In this document: positions 45,801 through 55,997 of the stretch, one piece after another
Position numbering within the stretch: position 1 is the first letter of the stretch
How the letters are laid out: each line of letters opens with the position of its first letter
From: Diplonema papillatum
Taxonomy: Eukaryota; Euglenozoa; Diplonemea; Diplonemida; Diplonemidae
NCBI GenBank assembly: GCA_030068145.1
Contig: JAPJBO010000140.1
Coordinates: forward strand, 62,001-126,000
Direction of reading: 5' to 3'
DNA length: 64,000 nucleotides
Made by a program: the position numbers and the translations under genes
Notes under the pieces: generated by a model
The model's input: the letters and a program-made list of their open reading frames with translations, nothing else
Databases searched by the model: none
What the model was told of the DNA's origin: nothing

Positions 45801-47839
45801 CTCGATGGTCGTCAACAGCGTCGCGTTCACGAAGCGTTGCAAGGCGTGGGTTCTGACTTTCGAGTGGGACGAACTTGTCGGAACCGCGCTGCGTCCCATC
45901 AAGAAGGTGCAGGCCGCCTGCGACAGCATCCTTGCCTCGAAAAACCTGCCCTACGTCATGGGCATCGTCCTCGGATTCGGCAACTTCATGAACGAAGGCC
46001 ACCGGCAGGGGAACGCGCCCGGATTCGCCGTATCCACCCTGTCGAAGCTCGAGATGACGAAGGACGTGTCAGGAAAAATGACTCTCCTCCAATACGTTGT
46101 GCAGGTCGTGTCGAAGCGAAACAAAGAAGCCCTGGAGCTCCCGCGTGACCTCGCACCGTGCCTTGACGGCGCCCAGGGGATTAAGGTATCTGTTCCCATA
46201 TTGTTTGCAACATTTCCTCCAGGACGACTCCGACGTGTCACACGGTTTGCCAGACACACACACAAGTACCTGGAGCGCTGCCAACGGCAACTCAACGCAT
46301 TATCTCTCTCTCTTTTTCGGGAAAGTGTCAACGCGGCAGCGATGGCACGAACACATCCACGGTGGGTGGGGAGAGGCCCCGGGACTGCTACGGCGAGAAC
46401 TACCGACCTTTGGACTTCTTTTGATGTGCTCTCTCTCTCTCTGTCTCGTTTGGTGGATCGGCGAAAGGGAAGAAACATCAACAACACTCTTCTGCGCGCA
46501 GAACAGCGACATCGAAGACGGTTTGAAGAACGTTACCAACGCGCTGCGCTCGTTCAAAGCGAACGTGAAGAACGTCAAAGACCGCGTATGTGCTTCTGTT
46601 TAATTTTTGTGTAAGCACCTGCTTTGTACAAAATGCTTGCGGAGACTGCCAGTTGCGATAGATCAAAGGAGGTAAATGTGCTGTAGCCCACACGAAACAC
46701 AGGTCGAGTATTATCGAGTATTTTCTCGTAGACAGTCGGTACCTCCATGCTTTGAGAAGAAAAACACACCAGCTCCTTCGCGGGACAGTCTGGAAAGTGT
46801 TTGTGCGCACTTCCTTCAAACCTGTTTTGTTCATCTTACGGGAGTGAGGATAGTACGCTGCCATCGATTTGTTTTTGGGTGTACTACAAGGACCGCTAGT
46901 GGGCACAAACAAAAGAAAGCGCCATACTGATTTTTGTTTTTGACGAATTGCATCAAGAATCTGACCTGCACCTCCTCGTGGTGTCCCTCGGAAACGTGCT
47001 GGACGCGCGGCCGACGCAGGCAGTCTTTGATATTGTTTCCCCAGTTGGGTGGTCAAAGAGAGCGAAAAACGCAACAAAAACAGGAAAAATTAGTACCACA
47101 AAACAAGTTCACAATGAATGGCCATTTGTTAGACACCCAAACACCACAGCTCGCGGCTGCTGGTGTGTCCGAGGACGACGACCCGTTTGTGCCGAAGATG
47201 ACCGCGTTCTTCAACAAAGCCGAGGTCGAGCAGAAAAGCGTTGAGACGCAGTTCCAAGCCGTGAAGGACACCCTCATCAAGGTCTTGCAGTACTGGAGCG
47301 TCAAGGTGATGCCGAACAAGACCCCGGATCCCGACGAATTCTTCTGCCACCTTTGCCCGTTCCTGGAGAAGTTCCAGCGCGAGGCGGGTTCCATCCTCAA
47401 GGAGAAGAAGCGGCTCGAAAAAGAGGGCAAGAAGCTGCAGGCAAAGAAGGGCGCAAAGGTTTGTGCGCTTGTCCCTCTCCCGTCTCTAGTACAAACAATC
47501 TTGCGGATTGTCCATGCACAATGCAGGTTAAACGGCGCAGGCAGCATGTTCTTTGGTGGTTGAACGTGATTGCATTCTTAGCCTGAAACTGAAACGGCTG
47601 CGTCCTGGTTGTTTCGAGCTCCTTCAAGTTTTGGTGGCCGGCTCATGATCAGGCAGTGCTGCCTAAAGCATGAGAACTAAGGCTTTTCCGTTTCGCGCGA
47701 AGCGAGGAGCAGAGACGATCCCTTTTCCCAGCTTACACGACTCGGCTCTTAGCCTGCCCGACCTACGTTAACCACACAGGGAGAGGACGGAATGGAAGCC
47801 CTTGCCAACCAGATCAAGCAAGACCTCGTCCAGAGCTAA
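39822..47839 (+). CDS. Formin (FH2 actin nucleator), 11 exons
   Basis: Exons 39822-40250, 40959-41648, 41923-42136, 42377-42630, 43114-43232, 43442-43577, 45045-45134, 45715-46185, 46502-46585, 47150-47458 and 47780-47839 join in phase with GT-AG borders to 951 residues. Residues 1-300 are an armadillo-like helical region of the FH3/ELMO sort (FLKYDGLDVVSHCLISL, LLGSQDLNVVTNVLAFLNV). An acidic linker (DDSDDSSDERPP) and a very short proline stretch (QPPPPPRPFAPRP, a minimal FH1) follow. The FH2 domain starts at KKKMRVMHWEKYG, then VTLIDAKQFQNISIMMHK, and holds the hallmark GNFMNEGHRQGNAPGFAVST with TLLQYVVQVVSKR. A charged helix ends it. FH2 dimers nucleate and cap actin barbed ends. The donor at 43233 and acceptor at 43442 were chosen because they keep the frame. 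Confidence 0.9.
41660..41873 (+). repeat. Repeat family B, copy 4 (formin intron 2)
   Basis: Begins about 11 bases after the donor at 41649 and is nearly identical to the copies at 6120 and 21495 up to GGTGTAAGCGAAGAACAA. The remainder of the 274-base intron is only about 50 bases, so most of this intron is the repeat. Confidence 0.9.
42647..42716 (+). repeat. Partial repeat family A, copy 4 (formin intron 4)
   Basis: TTGTACAAGCACCTGCTTTG and GAGACTGCCAGTTGCGAAAT begin 16 bases after the donor at 42631; the copy stops before the GGAGGTAAATGTG block. Confidence 0.8.
43728..43990 (+). repeat. 36-bp G-rich minisatellite in formin intron 6
   Basis: About seven units of GGCGGGAGAAGGCCCATGGG plus GCCACAGGGGCGGTCT, with some 33-base units lacking GGG. 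All unit lengths divide by three, so long spurious frames run through both strands. Confidence 0.92.
44025..44695. repeat. Imperfect fold-back repeat in formin intron 6
   Basis: GGGTACCTGTAA followed by GGGGCCCGGGCCC (44035-44080) recurs in inverted form at 44650-44690. The arms are about 40 bases and imperfect, flanked by G runs. It may be a small inverted-repeat element; no clear target duplication was seen. Confidence 0.5.
45003..45030. repeat. (CA)n microsatellite
   Basis: A CACACA run of about 26 bases sits just before the acceptor of formin exon 7. Confidence 0.85.
46300..46460 (+). repeat. Repeat family C copy in formin intron 8
   Basis: CT run, GTCAACGCGGCAGCGATGGC, GGTGGGTGGGGAGAGGCCC and a closing CT run match the copy at 808-1390 in order. 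Confidence 0.7.
46605..46704 (+). repeat. Repeat family A, copy 5 (formin intron 9)
   Basis: Starts about 20 bases after the donor at 46586 with TTTTTGTGTAAGCACCTGC and runs through GGAGGTAAATGTGCTGTAGC to CACGAAACACAGG, then changes to CGAGTATT repeats. Confidence 0.85.
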
Positions 47840-48300
47840 TCACTGCGCTCCGTCTCCGACTTTGTTTTGCCCACGGCGCGAAGCATCGACCACCGACTCT
47901 GCACACAATTGGTACACGGAACACCCGTACGACGATTCTGGTCTGCTCCGACTCGTGGAACCGTTCCCCTTCTAACCATGGGTGCTGTACACGGACAACC
48001 GCATGTCCACTGTGCTCTGTGGAGTTTACTTCGCAGATTTCCGTAAAAAGACGAGTCAGTGCGTTCTAAGTAAGGCGCGCGCCCGGAGTTTTAGTAGTTG
48101 TAGGGATTTCATTAGTACTATCGTCCCTCGGGACTACTGACAGGCCTTCAACTACCCTGAGCAGCGCAGTGCACGTGTTGCTATTAGCCGTGCTTGCGCA
48201 CGTGGACGGAGACCACCGCGAGGAGGTTGGCAGCTCCGATTTAGATCCCCTGGCTCGCGCCCAGAGTTAAAAGTTTGCTCAGACACGGTTATAGGGCCGA
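47840..48300. other. Formin 3' flank, nothing recognised
   Basis: No open frame or repeat of note. Confidence 0.4.
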
Positions 48301-48309
48301 GACGGGCTT

Positions 48310-48490
48310 GCATGTGCCCTGGGCTGTGACGAGCTACGAACAGCCGCCTGACAAACCAGACTCACACTTCTGCCAACACTCCGGTTCCGCGCTGATTAAG
48401 GTCCAGTATCCGTGGTTCAAACGGCCAAAACAAGGTGCAGGTGCTGAGCACATTCCCATTCCAAGCACGTCTTACATTCCCTCCCCTCTT
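48310..48490 (+). repeat. Dispersed repeat, copy 1
   Basis: CTGTGACGAGCTACGAACAG, TTCCGCGCTGATTAAGGTCC and GCACATTCCCATTCCAAGCA align with 48958-49125 at moderate divergence. A fragment (GCTACAAACAGCCG) is also at 36810. Confidence 0.65.
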
Positions 48491-48957
48491 GCTGCCGAAT
48501 TCGTCTCTCTGTATTCGTCTTTCTTTATCCGGTTTCCCTGGCCTCCATTTCGGTAAGTTGACACCAGCTGTTTTCTAGTAGTTTGGTCCGCCTTTTTTAG
48601 TGGCTAAATGGTGAAGAGAGCAAGAGCTCGGGCAGCATCCACAATCGAAGAAAAGCAACTAAGCGTACCACTGTCTGTGCAGCTCGCTGATACTGCCACA
48701 GTGAGTGGGCTTCAGTTCAACCACCAGTGAAGAGGACTTTGTTCGCACCGAGGAAAGCTTTGGTTCATGCTTTTTGGACAGTTCTCAACAGTGAAGGAAC
48801 GAAGGGTCGATATCGATTGAAGCTGGAATGCCAGCTTTTTCTAGTCAGCTGTAGCTAGTCGCCAGCTATAGCTAGCCAGGCGAACTGCACTGCCAGGGCT
48901 AAGATCTCAGTGCACCGCCGCAACGCGGTCGTCTCTCCCCCGTGCGAAGAGGTGGTC

Positions 48958-49125
48958 CTGGCTGTGACGAGCTACGAACAGCCGCTGTCCTGTCTGCAGA
49001 CACTCAGGTTCCGCGCTGATGATGGTCCGCCTTATGTGTCCGTGGCTTAAAGGACCGAAACACGGCGCAGACGGGACCAGTGCGGTGTTGAGCACATACC
49101 CATACCAAGCACGTTCTTGCAATCC
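48958..49125 (+). repeat. Dispersed repeat, copy 2
   Basis: The second copy of the block at 48310, in the same orientation and order. Confidence 0.65.
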
Positions 49126-49192
49126 CCCCGTGCAAATCAAGCCAATACCGCGCTGCAGGCTGGCTGCCATTATCCATTCCCGAACTAGGCAT

Positions 49193-49803
49193 CTAGAGGG
49201 TGGGATAGCTCGGGAAATCGCAAAAAACGCGTTGTAGAGGGTGGGATAGCTCAGGAAATCGCAAAAATCGTCATCTGGAGGGTGGGATAGCTCGGGAAAT
49301 CGCAAAAAGCGTGTCCTAGAGGGTGGGATAGCTCAGGAAGTTGCAAATGGCACCATCTAGAGGGTGGGATAGCTCAGGAAATCGCAAGAATCGTCACCTG
49401 GAGGGTGGGATAGTTCGGGAAATCGCAAAATGCGCCATCTAGGGGGTGGGATAGCTCGGGAAACTGCAAAAAGCGCGTTGTAGAGGGTGGGATAGCTCGG
49501 AAAGTTGCAAAAAGCGTGTCATAGAGGGCGGGATAGCTCAGGAAATCGCAAGAAATGCATTTTAGAGGGTGGGATAGCTCAGGAAGTTGCAAAAAGCGCA
49601 TTGTAGAGGGTGGGATAGCTCGGGAAATCGCAAAAATCGTCTACTGGAGGGTGGGATAGCTCAGGAAGTTGCAAAAAGCGCGTTGTATAGGGTGGGATAG
49701 CTCGGAAAATTTCAAAAAGCGCGTCCTAGAGGGTGGTAGCTCGGTAGCTCAGGAAATTGCAAAAGGCACCATCTAGAGGGTGGGATAGCTCGGAAGATCG
49801 CAA
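49193..49803. repeat. 41-bp minisatellite, about 15 units
   Basis: Each unit has a constant half, GAGGGTGGGATAGCTC, followed by GGGAAATCGCAAAAA and a variable end such as GCGCGTTGTA or TCGTCATCTG. The variable part gives it a superficial repeat-spacer look, but the variation is among a few alternatives only. Confidence 0.95.
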
Positions 49804-50128
49804 ACACGACTTTGCCGAAGAGCATGATACAGTGACAAAAGAAGAGTCTCAAATTAGTGCCCTCGAGTCCTTGTATCTGAGCCAGCTCTTGGAGTTAGCC
49901 AAAGTGTGTGAAGCAGCTCAGCCAACTCAACGTTCGAAGAAGGATGTCCTGGTCGAGTTGCTGAGTCCTCACTTTGGAGAGCTCGAAGAAGAAGTTCGAA
50001 CCATGATGGCAAAGAACGAGCAGTCTCGGGGCGAAGCAAAAGAAAAGAAGAAGCGTGCCCGTGCCTCGCAGGGCCCGTCCTCCACCTTACCGAGGAGGAA
50101 GCGAACTACGCCGGGGAAGCCCCTCTGA
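49804..50128 (+). CDS. SAP-like domain fragment
   Basis: The frame is open through the last minisatellite unit (from 49757) but codes convincingly only from about 49804. It has an acidic start (EEHDTVTKEESQISALESL), a helix-hinge-helix like SAP (LLELAKVCEAAQPTQRSK then KDVLVELLSPHF), and a basic, Pro-rich tail (PRRKRTTPGKPL). SAP domains bind DNA. There is no credible start codon, so it is probably an exon or a gene remnant cut by the minisatellite. Confidence 0.4.
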
Positions 50129-50418
50129 AAACGTGCCCTGTTCTGTCCCTTGGCTTTTGGTGGTTTGCGAAAGAGCCGGCTCCGTCTTGCATGGCATGCT
50201 ACTTATCGAGGCATCCGGAAAACGATGTGACACAGGAAACGGCTGGCTTGGTCTTCCTTGTACGGCATGGAAACCATTATTTAGCAAGCCGGCAAAAAGA
50301 AACTGCGGCAAAAAAGCCATTTTCTCCAGAATTCCAGTTCCATATTCCTCAAATAGCCAACTTTGTTTCGTTTCTCCGAATATTTGGCCTAGCATCTCCC
50401 TCGAATGCGCGATTAGAT

Positions 50419-50915
50419 CTACTTTCCTGTGAAGTTCCCTTTTTCCATGGTAATTGCCCAGGAGACACTGCGCCGAGCAGGAAGTTTTGGAGAAGATGTT
50501 CGATCCGAGGGCTGAACCACCTTTCTACCACTCTAACTACTTCACTAATCGCGCATTCGAGGGAAATGCTTCATGCAAACCCCCCCAAAAAATACGACTG
50601 TGGAGTAGTTAGGGTGGTTCAGCCCTCGGATCGAACATCTCAAAAATCTCCTGCTCGGCACAGTGTCCCCTGGGCAATTACCATGGAAAAAGGGGAGTTT
50701 CACAGGAAAATAGATCTAATCACGCATCCGAGGAGATGATTCTTGCAAAAACCCCCAAAAAACACGACTGATCTACTTTCCTGTGAAATTCCCCTTTTTC
50801 CATGGTAATTGCCCAGGGGACACTGTGCCGAGCTGGAAATTCTTTGAGAAGGTGTTCGATCCGAGGGCTGAACCACCTTCCTACCACCCTAACTACTCCA
50901 CAGTAGTGTTTTTCG
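50419..50915. repeat. Three-part inverted repeat, about 140 bp per arm
   Basis: The block CTTTTTCCATGGTAATTGCC, GACACTG, GTTCGATCCGAGGGCTGAAC and CTAACTACT occurs forward (50425-50553), reversed (50607-50722) and forward again (50770-50902). Adjacent arms could fold into long hairpins. Confidence 0.9.
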
Positions 50916-51029
50916 GGGGTTTTGCATGAGTTTTCCAGCTGAAACGCGGTAAAAAAGCCCTCATAATTTTTGTCCCAAATTGCCCCATTGTAGCTTGCCT
51001 TGCGTGGGCCCCCCTAGCTTATCCAAAAA

Positions 51030-51140
51030 GCCAAATTTCGTTTCGAACGAAATTTGGCTTTTTGGATATAAGCGAAACGGAAATTTGGCTTTTTGGATAT
51101 AAGCGAAACGAAAATTTGACTTTTGGATATAAGGGTAGGC
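51030..51140. repeat. 34-bp tandem repeat
   Basis: Three units of AAATTTGGCTTTTTGGATAT with AAGCGAAACG between. The following GGGTAGGCGG, T run and GGCCCATGTCC recur inverted at 52527-52553. Confidence 0.8.
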
Positions 51141-51199
51141 GGTTTTTTTTTTTTGGCCCATGTCCGTCGGCCCACAGAAATTTACGCGCGCGCGCGCAA

Positions 51200-52655
51200 A
51201 AAAAAAAACTTTTCAGAAAAAAAAAAATTTTTGCCACAAGACTTTCTGCTACTGGATGTCACACCATATGTGCCGGCTATACTACTGGCCGGTCCGCTGT
51301 TGGCTCTTTTGTGCCCGTTCTTGGTGGAATTTCTGGACGATGAGCTCAAAGATGAGTGTGATGATGAACTTGATGTGTCCGAGGGGTTGCGGTGGCAGTC
51401 TAGAGTTCAGTAGTCCTGAACGTCGCGCGGGGTGCGTTTCGACAAAAGCTTCCATAGTCGAATGCGAAGGAGAAAAAACACTCGGGTTTGAACTCGAGAT
51501 CGCGGTTCGCTGGTACGACAAAGCAGTGACCCAGAGGACTGTCGATTGTGCGGGTGTCCGTCAATCTTGTATCTCCTGACATGCCCCATTGCGATGTCAC
51601 GGTCCTACCGAACCACCGTGCGAGAGCCTACTGACGGCTGGTCGGTGGCATTTCCATCGGCGAGAATAAGCGCCAGCTACCCGCAGATAGTATGGTGAAC
51701 TTCAACTTCTGCTTTCCTCCACCTTGTGCAAGGATGGTTGCTCTCGCGGCTTCTGCGGTGGTCTGCTGTTGAAACCCCAAAAGGCGGACGTCGACCCCGT
51801 CGTTTCGGGTGTAGTGGCTTTGTCGATGTTACTCGAGTTCACAAAGATGAACTGTTTGGTGTAAACGGAGTTTGTGTGCAACGAAGGCAGTTATGCTCAG
51901 GGGTGTGCGGTCTAGACTGTCAGGTGACGAGTGCCGTTTTCTTCGCAAATATACACCGCACCACAAGGCATTGCCGCCGGTCGCAAGCACCGTGAACGCA
52001 TCGCTTGCCCCGCGTCCTTTTAATGCCTCCTCAGTCGAGTCTCATGTAGTAGCTGCTTCAGGCGTCGGAACGCATAGACGCGTGCACTGCCCCGGACTGG
52101 TTCTGTGTGATAATCGCACCACAGCGGCAAACCCTCCCGACATGCCTTGCCGGTAAAACCGCGCACATTTTCGAGGCTGAGGCTGTGCTTGTATCCCGCG
52201 TGCTTCGACTGCGTCCAGCAGGAGCTGGCTAAAGCTACGCGAATCTTGCTGTTTAGATTGACACCAACGTCAAAGTAGCACGATATTGCTTGCCCAGCGC
52301 ACCAACCCAGCACCAGTCATAGTCGGCTTCAAAGTCCATACACACTGAGGTAAACAACGTCTACGCGATTCGCATCGCCGTGAGGTATCGGTGTGATGAA
52401 CAGGTTTTCGACTTTCCCGAGCCGGACACGCTCGTGACTCCGCCTGCAGTCGCTCTCACGACCGGTTCCAATGCACAGATCCCGACACAGGGGTTTCCAA
52501 AAATTTACGCGCGCGCGGACATGGGCCGAAAAAAAAAAAAACCGCCTACCCTAAGCGAATTTTTCCCAAATTTACAAATCCATACATTAGCTGACCACAA
52601 ATCATAGGACCAAAGCAACAAGTCACTGGCCATGCTGTGGACAGGTAAGGGCTCG
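51200..52655. other. No gene recognised
   Basis: Frames up to 140 codons exist (for example 51160-51579) but show no family features. The tail (52480-52560) contains an inverted copy of 51127-51160. Confidence 0.35.
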
Positions 52656-53870
52656 GCGAGAAGAACACACAGCGACCGGTCAGTTCAATAACTATTGTCC
52701 AATCAGGGTTGAAGCCGTAAGTAAGCCCTGCCCACAGTCCATCGATCGCAAACTGGGACCAGTCAGAGGTACTTTTTAACAAGAACATCCTCCTCTATCG
52801 GAAACAAGCATTTGCTTTTGTGTGACTGTTCAAAAGTTTCCGCGCCTGCGGCGCAGGCATAATTTGCATCTGTCTCTGCGGTGGGTGGTCGGCACAGCTA
52901 GTTCCCTGTCCCCAAAAAGGTCGAGTGCCTGTCCAAGAGCCTGGACAGGAAATATTAATTCTGGGCCCCTCCAAAAAGTAAGATAATTCGTCCATAAATT
53001 GCATGGCCATAAAATAGAATTCCGCAAATTAAAGGGCCATAAGTTGTCAGGGTGTACAAAGCCTTCAGGCCAAAAAACGTCCAGATGCGCAAAACACCCG
53101 TTTTTGGCCAAAATCACGTCTCTGTATTATGCACTGATACAACATCCAAAAAAACAAAAAACTATAGTTATAGCCAGCGGCCGGTGGTGTCGTGGGGGCG
53201 GCGGTAGTGGGTGGTCATGTGGTGGGAGGTCGTGGAGGTAGTGCAGTGGGTGGGTGGTGCGGCGGGCAGTGGTGGTGGTGGGTGTGTTGTAGGCAGTGCA
53301 GTGGGTGGGGATGATGCTACAGTACGGTACCTGCACCTCTGGATCATGGGTCTAGCAACGTAAACCCTCAATTTTGGAATCTGCAGCACTGGCCCAATAG
53401 CTTGGCAAATTTTCCGCCTGCGGCGCTGGCATTTTTGGCTTGTGTAATACACATGTTTCATGTCGTGTTGCCAAGAAGACTGCAACTGCTCTCTGTGGTG
53501 GGCAGTAGTGACAACCACAAAGAGGAGCACCCTGCAGAGTGCATAAGTGCGCACTTGACTCGCATCAACTTTGCCGCAGTCCCTGTGGACTACAAAGCGG
53601 CAATATCAATTTCTGCTGTTTGAATACCTGCAGCGATGACCCCAATAGCTTTGAAAGTTTCCGCGCCTGCGGTGCTGGTCTAGGTGTGTGTAATGTTAGC
53701 CGCCCTGCTGTCGCAGATAACCGCTAAGCGACACTCGCTTTCGGAAGAATAAAACAAAACTACGCATTTCTTCGCATGGTTCTTTTGCTTCCCGAAGGAC
53801 AGCCTCTGTGGTGGACAGTAGTGACAACTATAAGTTAGCTCACATCAAACTTGCCACAGTCGCTGTGGGC
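52656..53870. repeat. 1215-bp dispersed repeat, copy 2
   Basis: Same orientation as 1856-3070, three differences, no gaps. Unlike copy 1 it continues past its end with TACAAAGCTGTTAGCAATTC, which resembles an internal repeat, so this is the more complete copy. Confidence 0.93.
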
Positions 53871-54361
53871 TACAAAGCTGTTAGCAATTCTTGCTGTGTT
53901 GCGCTACCTTCCATGCGCAAAACCCACCTGCACGCGCCGCATTTTGTCCGAACACCCCACGCCCCCAACACAGTGTCGGTCTGAGCTCCACACGCACAAA
54001 GTGCCACGAGGACCCTGAAAAGCGCTCTGTACAGCATTTTGTAGGATTTTACGTGGGGCTCAGAGCTCAAGCTACTTCCCTGGCCCTGGTGCAGTGATTT
54101 ATATATGGGTCTGGGGCTCGGGGCCACCCCGAGCGCGAAAAAGAATTGAATTAATTTTGGGCTGGGGGTTGGGGTAGGGCCGGGTCACTACCAACCGGGA
54201 TCAACGGCAAGGGGTGAGCCGAGGCAGGGGTGGGATAAAGGGGGGAGCCGAGGCAGGAGGGCCAAGGGGCGAAGCCATGGGGGCAGGATGAGTAAAAGGA
54301 GGCGGGGGAAGAGGAGGGAGGAGGGCCAGAGGCGGGAGGGCCAAAGGGTGGTGGGTGGCGA

Positions 54362-54756
54362 GACGTTGACTACCAAGTCTAATTAAATTTGAGATCCGAA
54401 ATCGGACGTTGACTAGCAATTCTAATTAAATTTCCGACAATAGACGTTGACTACCACTTCTAATTAAATTTGAGATCCGAAATCGGACGTTGACTAGCAA
54501 TTCTAATTAAATTTCCGACAATAGACGTTGACTACCAATTCTATGTAAATTTGGAACCCGAAATTGGACACTGACTACCAAGTCTAATTGAAACTGGGTA
54601 CGACATCAGACGTTGACTGCCAATTCTAATTAAATTTGGAATCCGAAATTGGACGTTGCCTATCAATTCTAATTAAATTTTGGATTTGGCATCAGACGTT
54701 GACTACCAATTAAAATTAAATTTGGATCCGACATATTAGACGTTGGCTACCATTTA
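54362..54756. repeat. AT-rich minisatellite, left block
   Basis: About nine units of 38 to 45 bases built on GACGTTGACTACCAATTCTA, ATTAAATTTGGATCCGA and short variable ends. The same units continue at 55520-55710, after the inserted stretch. Confidence 0.92.
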
Positions 54757-54901
54757 TTCGAGACTGGAGGTCCTATGAACATGCAATGTGAATAGCCTCT
54801 ATTCGAGCCAACCCGGCTTTTCTTGCAACAATTATGAAACTGTATTGTTTTTGGACTGGATAATATTGCGGATATAACTTTTCTCCCGCCTGCCAGTAGG
54901 C

Positions 54902-54972
54902 AGGGGCGTGGCAGAGTGAGCGGGTGACGGCCTTCAGGCCAGTAAGCCCGGGTTCGAACCCCGCTCACCGCA
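54902..54972 (+). repeat. tRNA-like Pol III promoter segment (SINE head)
   Basis: GTGGCAGAGTGAGCGGG fits an A box and GGTTCGAACCC is a perfect B box, 35 bases apart, with a T-arm CGGGTTCGAACCCCG. GTGAGCGG can pair with CCGCTCAC at the end. Acceptor-stem pairing of a real tRNA is absent. Confidence 0.5.
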
Positions 54973-55131
54973 CTTTTCCGGCCGACTGTTGTTTTCGTCT
55001 AGTGTGCCCGAAATTTGCGTTTTTTGCGAAGTTTCTCAGTATCTCGCGGTATTTGGGTCACCCCGTCGCCCCGAGGCCGGCGGGGGGGGGGCGGGCGGGA
55101 AAAGGCCCCGTGCCAGGGGTCCTGGCGCCCC

Positions 55132-55310
55132 ACCCGGGTACGAGCGCCAAACTTTACCCGTGCTCGGTGGGTCCGAGGGGTGTCCCACCCGGGTACCAGC
55201 GCCAAACTTTTCCCGTGCTCGGTGGGTCCGAGGGGTGTCCCCCCGGGTACCAGCGCCAAACTTTTCCCGTACTCGGTGGGTCGGGGGGTGTCCCCCCCCC
55301 GGGCACGAGC
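55132..55310. repeat. 55-bp GC-rich minisatellite, three units
   Basis: CGGGTACCAGCGCCAAACTT, TTCCCGTGCTCGGTGGGTCC and GAGGGGTGTCCC repeat three times; a short CCCGAACTTAGCA series follows at 55395-55465. Confidence 0.9.
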
Positions 55311-55519
55311 ACCGACCTTGGCTTCACCCGGACTTTACCACCCTGGCTGAACTTCGCTTACCAGCGCAGCCTGACTCGGCCCTGAGCGCTTAGCACCAGA
55401 ACTTAGCAACGCCCGAACTTAGCATCACTCGAACTTAGCATTGCCCGAACTTTACTGTTCCCCGAACTTTAACTGCTGCCTCCAGTCTCGCCACGCGCCG
55501 GCCTTAGCCGAGCGCACGT

Positions 55520-55710
55520 ACTAATTAAATTTGGATCCGACATTAGACGTTGACTACCAATGCTAATTAAATTTGGATCCAAACTAGAACGTTGACTACC
55601 AATTCGAATTAAATTTGGAATCGGAAATTGGACGTTGACTACAAATTATAATTAGATTTGGGATTTGGCATCAGACGTTGACTACCGATTCTAATTAAAT
55701 TTGGATTCCA
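55520..55710. repeat. AT-rich minisatellite, right block
   Basis: Four to five units of the array seen at 54362-54756 in the same orientation. Confidence 0.9.
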
Positions 55711-55997
55711 TATAACTGGCGCGGGAATTCTTCGCTGTAGCGTACCGTGCGCTGGGGGGCCAATTAGCTAACCATTTTGTCTGATTCTTATTATCAGCAC
55801 TGAGGTTGGGTTGCGTTGGGCTGGGCTGGCATTGCCTCTTGACTACCATTTCTAATTAATTTTGGATCCCCCACAGGACCCCGAGGGCGAAAAGGACTTG
55901 TCTACAGAGGAGGGAAAGCTATAAACCCCTGCCCTGGTGGCCTGAAAAAAATGCATGTTCATAGGACCTCCAGTCTCGAAAAAATCTGGAACAAAAA

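Larger units (their letters stand above)
54757..55980. mobile_element. 1.2-kb unit with 29-bp terminal inverted repeats
   Basis: TTCGAGACTGGAGGTCCTAT followed by GAACATGCA (54757-54785) is repeated exactly in inverted form ending at 55980. Inside are a tRNA-like block, a 55-base GC minisatellite and further units of the flanking AT-rich minisatellite. No transposase is seen and the target duplication is unclear. It may be a DNA transposon that captured repeats, or an inversion product. Confidence 0.55.

Noticed and set aside
49193-49803. CRISPR-like array
   Set aside because: Constant and variable halves look like repeat and spacer, but the variable parts are few shared types, units are tandem, and the genome is eukaryotic.
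54902-54972. Functional tRNA gene
   Set aside because: A and B boxes are present but the acceptor stem and anticodon arm do not form.
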